In this document: positions 44,104-54,089 of the stretch, in pieces
Numbering within the stretch: position 1 is the first letter of the stretch
Layout of the letters: every line of letters starts with the position of its first letter
Notes under the pieces: model-generated
Told to the model about the DNA's origin: nothing
Seen by the model: only the letters and a program-made list of their open reading frames with translations
Databases searched by the model: none
Program-made: the position numbers and the translations under genes
Source: a bacterium
GTDB taxonomy: Bacteria > CLD3 > SB21
Direction: 5' to 3'
DNA length: 64,000 bases
Assembly (NCBI GenBank): GCA_019695335.1
Contig: JAIBAF010000001.1
Location: 62,001-126,000, forward strand

Positions 44104-44810
44104 TGCGCCTGAATCGATTTTTAGCTGAAGCCGGACTGGCAAGCCGAAGAAGCAGTGAAGATATTATTCTCGAAGGCCGTGTGACGATCAACGGGCATCC
44201 GGTGTCCGATCTTGCAACGGAAGTGGATCCGGAACTTGATCAAGTCATGGTCGATGGTAAGCGTATTCATCTCAAACAAAAAAACATTTACATTTTATTG
44301 CATAAACCTCTGAATTACGTCACGACGGTAAAAGACGAAAAAGGACGCGACTCGGTTGTTGACCTGATCAAAATCAGTGAGCGGATTTTTCCTGTAGGGC
44401 GTTTGGATTATGACACGACAGGGCTTTTGTTGCTGACCAACGATGGCGAATTATCTTTCCGGCTTACGCATCCGAAATTTGGTGTTGAAAAAACCTACAT
44501 TGCCGTTTTAAATAAACGTATTACCGAGAAAGAACTCATCATTCTGCGTAAAGGCGTCCGGCTGTTCGACGGCACAACCTCGCCGTGTAAGGCCAAAAAA
44601 TTAGCCAAAGAAGCGGTTGAAATTACGATCCACGAGGGCAAAAATAAACAAGTTAAACGCATGTTCCGCAAGCTAGGGTTTAAAGTGCGCCAGCTCTATC
44701 GCATTCGTTATGGTCCATTGATGCTCGGTAAATTGAAATATGGCCAATGGAGAAATCTTAAACCTCAGGAAGTGGATGCGTTGAAAAAAATCGTTGGTTT
44801 GGCGTCGTGA
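44103..44810 (+). CDS. rluB: Pseudouridine synthase of the RluB/RsuA family
   Basis: A 235-residue protein: S4 RNA-binding domain (~1-60; MRLNRFLAEAGLASRRSSE) then the RsuA-type catalytic domain with the nucleophile Asp in GRLDYDTTGLLLLTNDG. Role: isomerises a uridine in rRNA, most likely 23S (RluB) but the 16S enzyme RsuA cannot be excluded. It shares one base with the upstream stop and overlaps cmk by GTGA, a tightly packed operon. Confidence 0.9.
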   Translation: MRLNRFLAEAGLASRRSSEDIILEGRVTINGHPVSDLATEVDPELDQVMVDGKRIHLKQKNIYILLHKPLNYVTTVKDEKGRDSVVDLIKISERIFPVGRLDYDTTGLLLLTNDGELSFRLTHPKFGVEKTYIAVLNKRITEKELIILRKGVRLFDGTTSPCKAKKLAKEAVEITIHEGKNKQVKRMFRKLGFKVRQLYRIRYGPLMLGKLKYGQWRNLKPQEVDALKKIVGLAS

Positions 44811-45481
44811 AAAAAATAATCATTACGCTGGATGGTCCGGCTGGTTCCGGAAAAAGTACCACGGCCAGAGAAGTAGCCAGAAAAATCAATTACACGTATC
44901 TTGATACCGGTGCGATGTATCGTGCCATAACGCTCGCTGTATTGGAAAAAAAAATCAACCCGAGCCATGTTGCAGATATCATTGCTTTGCTTCCTGATGT
45001 ACAGCTTTTATTAACGTACGAAAACGGGACGCAGAAAACTTTCTTAAACGGGCGTGATGTTTCCGAAGATATTCGCAGTATTGCCGTTACTCAAAATGTC
45101 AGCGCAATTTCCAGTATACGCGAAGTCCGTCAATTTCTCGTGAAACAGCAGCGCGAGATCGGAAAACAGGGTGGTTTTGTAATCGATGGCCGTGATGCCG
45201 GTACCGTCATTTTTCCGAATGCCGAATTGAAATTCTTTTTAACGGCTAACGTTGAAGAGCGCGCCAAACGCCGGCAGACAGAAATGGCCGCTAAAGGTAC
45301 TCACATATCGCTGGAAGATATGATAGCTGATATTCGTTCACGCGATGAACTGGACTCAAATCGTGAGGAAAGTCCTCTTGTGAAAGCGGCTGGTGCGATT
45401 GAGTTGGATAATTCAGCCATGACCATTGACGAACAAGTGGATTTTGTCGTAAATACTTTTAAAACGCGGTTTGGTAATTAA
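44807..45481 (+). CDS. cmk: Cytidylate kinase
   Basis: A 224-residue kinase with GTG start overlapping the RluB stop. P-loop GPAGSGKST (9-17), the substrate motif DTGAMYRAITLAVL, and DGRDAGTVIFPNAELKFFLTA with the conserved Arg and Asp. Role: phosphorylates CMP and dCMP in nucleotide synthesis. Length and motifs are normal for the bacterial long form. cmk next to scpAB and rluB is a common bacterial arrangement. Confidence 0.95.
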   Translation: MKKIIITLDGPAGSGKSTTAREVARKINYTYLDTGAMYRAITLAVLEKKINPSHVADIIALLPDVQLLLTYENGTQKTFLNGRDVSEDIRSIAVTQNVSAISSIREVRQFLVKQQREIGKQGGFVIDGRDAGTVIFPNAELKFFLTANVEERAKRRQTEMAAKGTHISLEDMIADIRSRDELDSNREESPLVKAAGAIELDNSAMTIDEQVDFVVNTFKTRFGN

Positions 45482-45585
45482 ATAACCGTAATTTTTTTTG
45501 CTTTAGATTTTAACCTTCTCCTTGTCTATATTCCCGTAGCCAACGTTTTCACTTTTTCATAGCTTAAATATTCCAAAAACTGACG

Positions 45586-46899
45586 ATGACGTTTACTTCC
45601 CGAACCATTATTTTGCTTTTTCTTTCGGCAGTATGCATGTTGTATGGTGTCATCGATCCGGTCGCAGTGTATGTATCCATCGGGATCGTCCTACTAACGG
45701 CTTGTGGCTGTATAATTGAATTTTTTCAAATTCCCAATGATCAGCAGATTCTGGTTTCGCGTCATGTTACGTCCAAGCTGGCGTTAGGCGTGCCGAACAC
45801 GGTCATACTTGATATCGAAAATCGTTCCATGCAGAGTCTGTCGTTAACGATTCGTGACGAGCCGCCGGATGAATTTGAATTAAGAAACGTGATTTTCAGA
45901 GAGCGGTTGAAGCGCCGCGAGCGGAAGGAATTGACGTATCGTATTACACCGGATCAGCGCGGCGATTATATGTTTCATCATATCAATGTTGCCTGCGACG
46001 GTCCGATTTTCGGTTTGATCCGGAGGCCATTGGTTTACAATGCAGGTCAAGCGGTCAAAGTTTATCCAAATTATAAAGAGGTCAAAAAATTTGAACTGAT
46101 GTCGATGCGAGGCAAATTAGCCGAAATCGGGATGCGACCGGTTAAGCAATACGGTTTGGGAACTGAATTTGAAAGTCTTCGCGAGTATAATCCTGACGAT
46201 GAATACCGAAAAATCAACTGGAATGCCTCTGCTCGAACCGGAAAATTGATTTCAATGCAGTATCAATTAGAACGGAGCCAGCAGGTAATGATTCTGATCG
46301 ACGCAGGCAGGCTAATGGGGACAACGGCCCTCGGATTGTCAAAACTGGATCATGCGATCAATGCAGCACTGATGCTGGCGCATATTTCCGTAAAGCGCGA
46401 CGACCGAGTGGGCTTGCTGGTATTTTCACAGACCATCCAAAGTTATCTGGCTCCCAAAAAAAATAAATCTCAACTTGCGCTCATGGCCGATCAATTGTAC
46501 AACGTCAAAAGCGAATTAGTTGAATCCGATTATGGGCGGGCTTTTGAATTTCTCAAACTTAAACAAAAACGCCGTTCGCTGATCGTCATTTTCACGGAAG
46601 TTTTAGATCGATACGCTTCACAAATTCTTATTAAAAATTTAGCCATGATGTATCCGAAACATTTACCGTTGTGCGTGATCATGAAAGATCGCTTGTTATC
46701 GCAAATTATGAATCAACCGGTCGATTCAGCCGGATCGGTTTTTGAAAAAGCTGTGACAGCCGAATTGATCAATGAACGGCGCGAAGCTCTGGCTTATCTG
46801 AAAACCAACGGCGTGATGGTTCTGGATGTTTTGCCGGAAGAACTGACGGCTGCTGTGATCAATCAATACATAGAAATTAAATCCAAAGCTTTATTATAA
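45586..46899 (+). CDS. DUF58 protein with vWA-like domain
   Basis: A 437-residue protein with two N-terminal membrane segments (about 6-45), a beta domain, and the DUF58 core: REYNPDDEYRKINWNASARTGKLI, then a vWA-like fold starting VMILIDAGRLMG. The first metal-site residues (D-x-G-x-x) are present in modified form. Family role: unclear, often with MoxR AAA+ chaperones, but no moxR is adjacent here. It ends 2 nt before the helicase-nuclease gene. Confidence 0.87.
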   Translation: MTFTSRTIILLFLSAVCMLYGVIDPVAVYVSIGIVLLTACGCIIEFFQIPNDQQILVSRHVTSKLALGVPNTVILDIENRSMQSLSLTIRDEPPDEFELRNVIFRERLKRRERKELTYRITPDQRGDYMFHHINVACDGPIFGLIRRPLVYNAGQAVKVYPNYKEVKKFELMSMRGKLAEIGMRPVKQYGLGTEFESLREYNPDDEYRKINWNASARTGKLISMQYQLERSQQVMILIDAGRLMGTTALGLSKLDHAINAALMLAHISVKRDDRVGLLVFSQTIQSYLAPKKNKSQLALMADQLYNVKSELVESDYGRAFEFLKLKQKRRSLIVIFTEVLDRYASQILIKNLAMMYPKHLPLCVIMKDRLLSQIMNQPVDSAGSVFEKAVTAELINERREALAYLKTNGVMVLDVLPEELTAAVINQYIEIKSKALL

Positions 46900-46901
46900 G
46901 T

Positions 46902-49900
46902 ATGACAACAGGACATTTTACCGTTTATCGTTCTTCAGCAGGTTCGGGCAAAACGTACACGCTTGTCCGGCAATATCTGAAACTTGCATTAAGCGGTGAG
47001 CAGCCGTTCCATAGCATTCTGGCTATCACATTTACAAATAAAGCGGCATCAGAAATGAAGCAACGCATTATCAACGCGTTGCAGGCTTTTGCCGGTGAAG
47101 AAAAGTTAGATGACGTGAATGAAAATTTATGCCATGATCTTTGCGGAGATTTGAACATAAGCGAAGCCGAAATCCGGCAACGGGCACTACAATTACTCAA
47201 AGCCATTCTTCACCGTTATTCGGATTTTCATGTCAGAACTATCGACAGTTTTCTCCATAAAATCGTCAGAACTTTTGCGCGTGATCTCGGGTTAAATGTG
47301 AATTTTCAGATTGAATTGGAATCCGATCCGATGCTGGCTGAAGCAGTAGACCGGCTCATCCATCGCGCCGGCAATCCGGAATCGTTTACGCTGACGGCGC
47401 TGTTGGTTGATTTTGTTTTATCCAAGACGCAAGATGAAAAGGGCTGGAATACCTTTGATCGGGATATTTTTAAGGTCGCGCGTACGTTGATGGATGAAGA
47501 TAGTTTTCAATATTTTGAAAAGCTTCGGGATATTTCATTGGATGCGTTTGTAACAACCGGCCGCGATCTTCGTCGTTTGAAAAATCAGGCCGATGAAACG
47601 ATTACCGAATGGGCGCAGAAAGCTTGCGATCTGATTGCAGAGGCCGGCCTTACCGTCGATCATTTCCATCAAAAAGGAAGAGGCATTGCAGGTTTTTTTG
47701 AAAAATTGTCGATCGACGTCTCAACGGAAAATATTCAGTCAAATTCATACGTTCTGGATGCGGTTCATGAAGATCGCTGGTATTCGACGAGCTCCAAGGA
47801 CGGGCGCGGCCGCGTAATTGACCGAATTAAGCCTGAATTGATTGCGTGTTATGAGCATATCAAAAAGCAAGTTCCGTTTTACATTTTGGTGGATGCCGTT
47901 TTACAAAATCTATATGCAACGGCTGTTTTGCAGGAGATCAATGATATTCTCGAAAATTTGAAGAAAGAAGCGGCTACGATTTTGATTTCCGATTTCAACA
48001 GACATATTTCGTCCGTTGTTCGTGACGAACCTACGCCTTTTATTTATGAAAGAGTCGGAGAAAAATTTTTACACTATATGATTGATGAATTTCAAGACAC
48101 TTCCGCGATGCAATGGTTGAATATTTTACCGTTAGTGGAAAATGCGTTAGCCAATGGCGGAACAACTCTGGTTGTGGGTGACGGTAAGCAGGCGATTTAT
48201 CGTTGGCGAGGCGGCGATCTGGAGCAATTTGACCGATTGCCGGAATTGCCCGGCAGCGAGACGGACGATCGCTTGAAAGAAACTGAATCCGCGCTGGCTC
48301 AACATTACAGGGAAGAGCCGTTGAAGTATAATTACCGAAGCTTACCGGAGATCGTCAGTTTCAATAATCGTTTCTTTGAATGGCTGGCTCGCTACAAGGA
48401 GACCGAACTTAAAAAAACGTATCACGATATCCGTCAGCTGCCAAAAAACGGATCTACCGGCGGTTATATTCATATTGAATTTTTACCGCGAGCTGATGAA
48501 ACGACCATTGAAGATCGAGTTAACGAAAAATTATATGAAACGATTCAGTCGCTTAAAGAAGATGGCTATGCGTGGAATGACATCGCGATTTTGACGCGAA
48601 ATAATGAGCGTGGCAGTGCTATTGCGCGATTTTTGATGAGCCGGAACATTCATGTAATTTCAGCAGAATCGCTTTTGATCGATCAGTCGGCCGAAGTCCG
48701 TATTATCTTATCAGTTCTGCGTTATCTTAACGATGTTTCAGATAAGGTCAATCGCATGGCGCTGATGAACGGTATTTTGACGACCGTCATCGGCCGCTCG
48801 CCAACGTCCGAAGACCGCCGGATCATGGCCGATGCCGTTCAAGAACGGAAACGATTTTTAGCGTGGCTTAAAGATCGCGGAATCGAACTGGATGAACGTC
48901 GATTGCTCCGCCAACCGCTTTATGAAATGACAGAGGATATTGTGAGATCGTTTTTGCCTACATTAATATCCAGCCCATTTGTAATATATTTTTTGGATGC
49001 GGTTCTTAATTATTCGATCAAATATGATAATACACTAATAAATTTTTTGAAATGGTGGGACATTCAAAAAGACAAATTGTCAATTGTTGCGCCGGATGAG
49101 ACCGATGCCGTACGCGTGTCAACCGTACATAAGGCCAAAGGATTGGAATTCCCGGTTGTAATCATAGACGAAGCCAGTTGGCAATTCAAAAAAACGCGTG
49201 ATTATATCTGGACGGAACTTCGTTCAAAACCGTTCAAAACGCTTCCAGCCGTTTTACTCAAGAGCAGCCCCATTCTGGAAGAGACCGAATGTAAAAAAGC
49301 TTATGACGAAGAATCGGATAAAAATTTTCTCGATCAGGCTAATTTATTATACGTAGCTATGACGCGCGCTATGGAACGATTGTACCTTTTTAGCGTGCTT
49401 ACTAAAAAAGCGGTTGACAATAAAATAACCGAATTGAAAAGCGTCAACGATGTTGTAGTCTCTTTTTTACGCGGATCAATGAATTGGGAAGATGGAAAAA
49501 TGATTTATTCTTTTGGGGACGCAGTTGCACCTGCTATGAGAAGAGCTTTAAAGCATTCGTCGGTTAGTTTGCAGGATTTTATAACCAATCCGAGGCTACC
49601 TCAATTACGTACGAAACGGTATTCACGTTTTCAGCCGTATGAAGATATCTCAAGACGAGAATGGGGTAAACTGGTGCACGCTGCCCTGGCGCAAATAAGA
49701 ACACTGGATGACATTCTGCCGGTTTTAAATGCGGAAGAAAACGAAGGATGGTTGAACCCGGATCAAAGGCACGATCTGTCGGAAAAATTATTAAGGTTAT
49801 TCAGTCATGAAATGTTAATGCCGTATTTTAAACATGGCGCTCGTGTGCGAACCGAAGCTGAAGTTTTGCTTGATTCGAAAGAATTGTTACGCATGGACCG

Positions 49901-50078
49901 TGTCATCATGTTTGAAAATGAAGTTGTCGTGATCGATTATAAAACAGGGGAAGAGGAAGGTGAAGAGCACACGGCCCAAATTCAACGGTATGGAGGCGCA
50001 TTGGAGAAACTAGGATATTCATCCGTTAAAAAATTCCTGGTCTATATTGAAGATGAAAAAATTTTACCGGTAGCATGA
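46902..50078 (+). CDS. addA: AddA/RecB-like UvrD-family helicase-nuclease
   Basis: A 1058-residue protein. UvrD helicase core: Walker A AGSGKT (K17), ITFTNKAASEM, Walker B IDEFQD (about 393-398), GDGKQAIYRWRGGD, the motif VSTVHKAKGLEFPVVIIDEA and VAMTRAMERL. The C-terminal PD-(D/E)xK nuclease has D1012 and K1014 in IDYKTG with an upstream Glu. Role: processes double-strand breaks to load RecA, in complex with the next protein. The start lies 2 nt after DUF58. The pairing and split match the AddAB layout of FCB bacteria rather than classical RecBCD. Confidence 0.9.
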   Translation: MTTGHFTVYRSSAGSGKTYTLVRQYLKLALSGEQPFHSILAITFTNKAASEMKQRIINALQAFAGEEKLDDVNENLCHDLCGDLNISEAEIRQRALQLLKAILHRYSDFHVRTIDSFLHKIVRTFARDLGLNVNFQIELESDPMLAEAVDRLIHRAGNPESFTLTALLVDFVLSKTQDEKGWNTFDRDIFKVARTLMDEDSFQYFEKLRDISLDAFVTTGRDLRRLKNQADETITEWAQKACDLIAEAGLTVDHFHQKGRGIAGFFEKLSIDVSTENIQSNSYVLDAVHEDRWYSTSSKDGRGRVIDRIKPELIACYEHIKKQVPFYILVDAVLQNLYATAVLQEINDILENLKKEAATILISDFNRHISSVVRDEPTPFIYERVGEKFLHYMIDEFQDTSAMQWLNILPLVENALANGGTTLVVGDGKQAIYRWRGGDLEQFDRLPELPGSETDDRLKETESALAQHYREEPLKYNYRSLPEIVSFNNRFFEWLARYKETELKKTYHDIRQLPKNGSTGGYIHIEFLPRADETTIEDRVNEKLYETIQSLKEDGYAWNDIAILTRNNERGSAIARFLMSRNIHVISAESLLIDQSAEVRIILSVLRYLNDVSDKVNRMALMNGILTTVIGRSPTSEDRRIMADAVQERKRFLAWLKDRGIELDERRLLRQPLYEMTEDIVRSFLPTLISSPFVIYFLDAVLNYSIKYDNTLINFLKWWDIQKDKLSIVAPDETDAVRVSTVHKAKGLEFPVVIIDEASWQFKKTRDYIWTELRSKPFKTLPAVLLKSSPILEETECKKAYDEESDKNFLDQANLLYVAMTRAMERLYLFSVLTKKAVDNKITELKSVNDVVVSFLRGSMNWEDGKMIYSFGDAVAPAMRRALKHSSVSLQDFITNPRLPQLRTKRYSRFQPYEDISRREWGKLVHAALAQIRTLDDILPVLNAEENEGWLNPDQRHDLSEKLLRLFSHEMLMPYFKHGARVRTEAEVLLDSKELLRMDRVIMFENEVVVIDYKTGEEEGEEHTAQIQRYGGALEKLGYSSVKKFLVYIEDEKILPVA

Positions 50079-52867
50079 AAACTTTTTTAGACGAATTGGC
50101 CGCAGAATTGACGGCGAAATACGATCATCTTGGCGATGTATGTGTGGTGTTCCAAAATCGGCGCGCAAGCTTGTTTTTCAAGCTCGCGTTGAAGCAGACG
50201 CTCGCACAATCGTCGTGGATGCCGGATGTGTATGCGATTGAAGATTTTAATCAGGTCGTAAGCGGTATCCGCGAAGCCGATGCACTACAAGCGTTGTTTG
50301 AATTGTACAGTTGTTATCAAGCCGCAGGCGGCAGTGATTCGTTTGAACAGTTTGTGCCATGGGGCGAAATGTTGCTGAAAGATTTCAATGATATTGACCA
50401 TGATTTAGCCGACGTACAATCCTTGTTTGGTTCATTGGACAAAGTCAAAGCAATGGAACGATGGAGTCCCGATAGCGAAGATGTTACGCCATTTCAGACC
50501 CAGTTCCTGAACTTTTGGGGCTTACTTGCGCCTATGTATGAATCCTTACAGCAGAAACTAAGGGAAAGGCATCAATCGCTTGCAGGGCGTATTGCCCGTG
50601 AAGTTGCTGAGAACATCGATGATTTCTTAGCGCGGCACCAGTGGGAAAAAATTATTTTTGCGGGATTTAATGCGCTTACCGCTGCCGAAGAAAAACTTTT
50701 TAAAACTTTGACTAAAAATAATCGAGCAGATATTTTCTGGGACGTTGATAATTATTATCTGAATAACGAATTGCAGGAAGCCGGAAATTCCATTCGCCGC
50801 TATGTGAAAACCTGGATACCGCCCGATTGGAAATTTAGATCAGAACGATTGATCAAAGAAACCAAAGACGTTGAGATTATCGGTGCGGCCAAAAAAGCCG
50901 TCCAGGCAAAAGTAGCAGGTAATATTATTCGTCAATGGCTTGAAGAAGGAAAGAAGCCGGCAACCATCGCGGTCGTATTAGCTGACGAAAGCCTGTTACT
51001 GCCTCTTCTACATTCGATGCCGGAATCGGTTGAGAGCGTTAATATCAGTATGGGTTTATCGTTGCGATCGACGCCTCTGTATGATCTGATCAGTCATGTG
51101 TTTCAATTGCAAACAACAACGGGTAAACAAAATCAATCGAGGCATTCGTTTTATTATCTTGATATTTTACGTCTTTTGGCGCATCCGTTTGTCCAAAATC
51201 TCTTCAAAAACCGCTCTCTGATTCAAGAGTGTAAAACCAGAATTCTGAAAGAGAACATTGTCTTTGTTTCAAACGAAATGAAAGAATTGGAACCGATCGG
51301 CTTCTTATTATCGCAATGGGAAAATACCAATCATGCGATTTCGACATTCAAAGAATTATTACAAAAGCTTTCAGCCGATGCATCCATGGGAGTTATCGAA
51401 CTGGAGATACTGACTGAATTTGGTAATATTGTCAACCGGCTGGAAGCATTGATATCTGCATTCGGAGTCGATATCGGCGTGAAAGGATTTCAGAACTTAT
51501 TAAGCGGAGCGTTGAATTCCACGCGGTTATCGTTTTCAGGCGAACCGCTTGAAGGCATCCAGATTATGGGAGTATTGGAAACACGTTCATTGGATTTTGA
51601 AAACCTGATTGTCGTTTCGGCAAATGAGAATATCCTGCCGTCGGCGAAAGTGAATCATTCGCTCGTCCCGTTTGACCTGCGTAAAGGATTCGGATTATCG
51701 ACGTATCTCGATAAAGATGCGATCTATGCATATAATTTTTACAGGCTTCTGCAGCGTGCCGTTTCAATTCGGTTGGTGTACGATACGGAACCCAACGAGC
51801 TTGGCGAAGGCGAGCAAAGCCGCTTTATCACGCAGCTTCTTCACGAATGGCCGAAAATCAATCCGAACGTACGAATTGTTCAACGCCTTGTAACGCTACC
51901 GGCTCAATCAACTTCATCGCCGGCCCATCCGCGGCACGCCATCACCGTACACAAAGATGAAGCAACATTGGAAATACTTGACCGTTATTTTGAAAAAGGC
52001 GTATCGCCAAGCGCTTTAAATAAATTCATTGCCTGCTCGCTTCAGTTTTACTTTCGGTACATTGCGCATTTGCTTCCTCCAGAAGAAGTGGAAGAAACGA
52101 TCGAGCCGGATATTTTCGGAAATGCCGTGCACGCCGTGCTTGCAACAATGTACGAATCATGTCTTGGCCGAAACCTGACGACCGATGATATTGAGCCCAT
52201 GCTCAAAATGACAGAGCCGCGAGTCACTGAAGCATATAAAAGTTTGTTGCATGAGGATTCATTGGACTCTGGCAAAAACCGGCTGTTGATCGATGTCAGC
52301 GTCAATATCATCAAAGAATTTTTAAATAATGAAAAAGCGCGTGTACAAAAAGAATCGGTCAGCGTTCTTGAACTTGAAAAAACATTCACGCGCATGATTA
52401 CCGTGTCGTCGAATGGCCACGAAAAGTCCATTCGCTTAAATGGTAAATTGGACCGAGTTGAGAAGTCCGGCGATCTTATTCGTATCGTCGACTATAAAAC
52501 CGGAAAGCCGGAGGAAAATTTAAATGTCGACGATTTTAAAAAACTGGAGGAGTTGCACGATCAATCCATCAAACGGCAGTTATTGTTTTATGCGTATGTG
52601 TTGGCCGGTGAAAAACAACTGGCGGCTATGGAATCCGGTGTCTATTTCTTTAGGGAAATTCGAAAAGGTTTTCGACCGCTGAGTGTTTCAAAAAACGCCC
52701 GGGTAGAATTAGGCGCTTTGATGGAATTTGAAAATTTATTAAAATCGGTTTTGGGAAGGTTAATCGATCCTAAAACGCCGTTCGAACAGACGGCGGACCG
52801 CACGCTATGCCAACTCTGCGATTATGCTACGATTTGCATGCGAGATCAGGCTTCACAGGAAATTTAG
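50075..52867 (+). CDS. addB: AddB-like Fe-S nuclease
   Basis: A 930-residue protein starting in the stop of the helicase gene (ATGA). The N-terminal ~600 residues resemble an inactive helicase-like scaffold without a Walker A motif. The C-terminal nuclease has IVDYKTG with D806 and K808, and a 4Fe-4S set C654, C912, C915, C921 (C...CxxC-x5-C), matching the AddB/Cas4 cluster exactly. Role: second subunit of the break-repair nuclease; it cuts the opposite strand and recognises Chi-like signals in known systems. Confidence 0.9.
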   Translation: MKTFLDELAAELTAKYDHLGDVCVVFQNRRASLFFKLALKQTLAQSSWMPDVYAIEDFNQVVSGIREADALQALFELYSCYQAAGGSDSFEQFVPWGEMLLKDFNDIDHDLADVQSLFGSLDKVKAMERWSPDSEDVTPFQTQFLNFWGLLAPMYESLQQKLRERHQSLAGRIAREVAENIDDFLARHQWEKIIFAGFNALTAAEEKLFKTLTKNNRADIFWDVDNYYLNNELQEAGNSIRRYVKTWIPPDWKFRSERLIKETKDVEIIGAAKKAVQAKVAGNIIRQWLEEGKKPATIAVVLADESLLLPLLHSMPESVESVNISMGLSLRSTPLYDLISHVFQLQTTTGKQNQSRHSFYYLDILRLLAHPFVQNLFKNRSLIQECKTRILKENIVFVSNEMKELEPIGFLLSQWENTNHAISTFKELLQKLSADASMGVIELEILTEFGNIVNRLEALISAFGVDIGVKGFQNLLSGALNSTRLSFSGEPLEGIQIMGVLETRSLDFENLIVVSANENILPSAKVNHSLVPFDLRKGFGLSTYLDKDAIYAYNFYRLLQRAVSIRLVYDTEPNELGEGEQSRFITQLLHEWPKINPNVRIVQRLVTLPAQSTSSPAHPRHAITVHKDEATLEILDRYFEKGVSPSALNKFIACSLQFYFRYIAHLLPPEEVEETIEPDIFGNAVHAVLATMYESCLGRNLTTDDIEPMLKMTEPRVTEAYKSLLHEDSLDSGKNRLLIDVSVNIIKEFLNNEKARVQKESVSVLELEKTFTRMITVSSNGHEKSIRLNGKLDRVEKSGDLIRIVDYKTGKPEENLNVDDFKKLEELHDQSIKRQLLFYAYVLAGEKQLAAMESGVYFFREIRKGFRPLSVSKNARVELGALMEFENLLKSVLGRLIDPKTPFEQTADRTLCQLCDYATICMRDQASQEI

Positions 52868-52885
52868 CCATTTATAGAGGTTATT

Positions 52886-54043
52886 ATGACAGAACGTACC
52901 GTCATTTGCCCCAAATGCGGGAACAAAATCGAGCTGACAGAGGCTTTTACCAAGCAGGTTAGCAAAGAAGTAGAAGAAAAAGTTCGGGAAGAGTTTGGCC
53001 AAAAATATCGCAAGGCCGTGAAAGACGCGGAAGAAAAAGCGAAAAAACAGGCCGAAGAAGATTTGGCAAAACACCTCAAAGATCTTCAGGATCAATTACA
53101 CACTAAATCCGAACGCCTGAAAGAGGCCGAAGAAAAAGAGCTGGCGTTATTAAAACAGCAACGTGATCTCGAAGATCGCGAGCGGACGTTTAAATTAGAA
53201 ATGGAACGTAAACTATCCGAAGAACGGAAAAAAATCTGGGACGATGCGGCATTGAAGCTAACGGAAGAAAATCGACTCAAAGAGGCTGAACGCGACAAAC
53301 GGGAAGCCGATATGCTCAAACAAATTGAAGAACTGAAGCGTAAGGCTGAACAAGGCTCGCAGCAATCACAAGGAGAAATTTTAGAAGTTGAGTTGGAAAA
53401 TCTTCTGAAAGAACAGTTTCGTTACGACGACATTGTACCGGTGCCTAAAGGCGTTCGCGGCGCGGATGTGATTCAACGTGTTAAAATGCAAAATGGCAAA
53501 GAATGCGGCACGATTATTTGGGAGTCCAAACGAACAAAATCATGGAGCGACGGCTGGATACAAAAATTAAAAGACGATCAACGCGACGTGAAAGCCAATG
53601 TTGCCGTGATCGTTTCTATCGCATTACCTAAAGATATAAACGTACTCGGCAATATGGATGGCGTTTGGATCGTTGATTTTCAGGCGGCGATGGGCTTGGC
53701 AACTGTGTTACGATCCGCCATGATCGATTTAGCGCAGGCCCAAGCGGCTGCCGAAGGTAAAAATGAGAAAATGGAAATGATGTATACCTATCTGTCCGGG
53801 CAGGAATTCCGTCAACGCATTGAAGCTATTGTCGAATCGTTCAGCGCTATGAAAGAAGATCTCGACTCTGAAAAACGTGCGATGGAAAAGATTTGGTCAA
53901 AACGCGAAAAGCAGATCGAGCGGGTTTTACTCAACACTTCCAGGCTTTATGGAGAATTGCAGGGGATTATCGGCCAATCGTTGCAGCCTATTTCAAATCT
54001 CGAGTTGCCGTTCGAGGGCGAGCAACTGAAGTTGGATGAGTAG
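52886..54043 (+). CDS. DUF2130 protein with zinc motif, coiled coil and nuclease-like core
   Basis: A 385-residue protein: CPKC (C8, C11) at the N-terminus, a highly charged coiled coil (about 25-165), then the DUF2130 core (175-300) containing GADVIQRV and TIIWESKRTKSWSDGW, a D...E-x-K arrangement like PD-(D/E)xK nucleases. A second coiled segment follows. It starts 18 nt after addB, so it may belong to the same operon. Catalysis is not demonstrated in this family; the zinc pair and nuclease-like motif are what the sequence shows. Confidence 0.82.
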   Translation: MTERTVICPKCGNKIELTEAFTKQVSKEVEEKVREEFGQKYRKAVKDAEEKAKKQAEEDLAKHLKDLQDQLHTKSERLKEAEEKELALLKQQRDLEDRERTFKLEMERKLSEERKKIWDDAALKLTEENRLKEAERDKREADMLKQIEELKRKAEQGSQQSQGEILEVELENLLKEQFRYDDIVPVPKGVRGADVIQRVKMQNGKECGTIIWESKRTKSWSDGWIQKLKDDQRDVKANVAVIVSIALPKDINVLGNMDGVWIVDFQAAMGLATVLRSAMIDLAQAQAAAEGKNEKMEMMYTYLSGQEFRQRIEAIVESFSAMKEDLDSEKRAMEKIWSKREKQIERVLLNTSRLYGELQGIIGQSLQPISNLELPFEGEQLKLDE

Positions 54044-54089
54044 TCATATTTTAAACTTGGTTGCCCTGACAGATATTTTTTATAATTAT

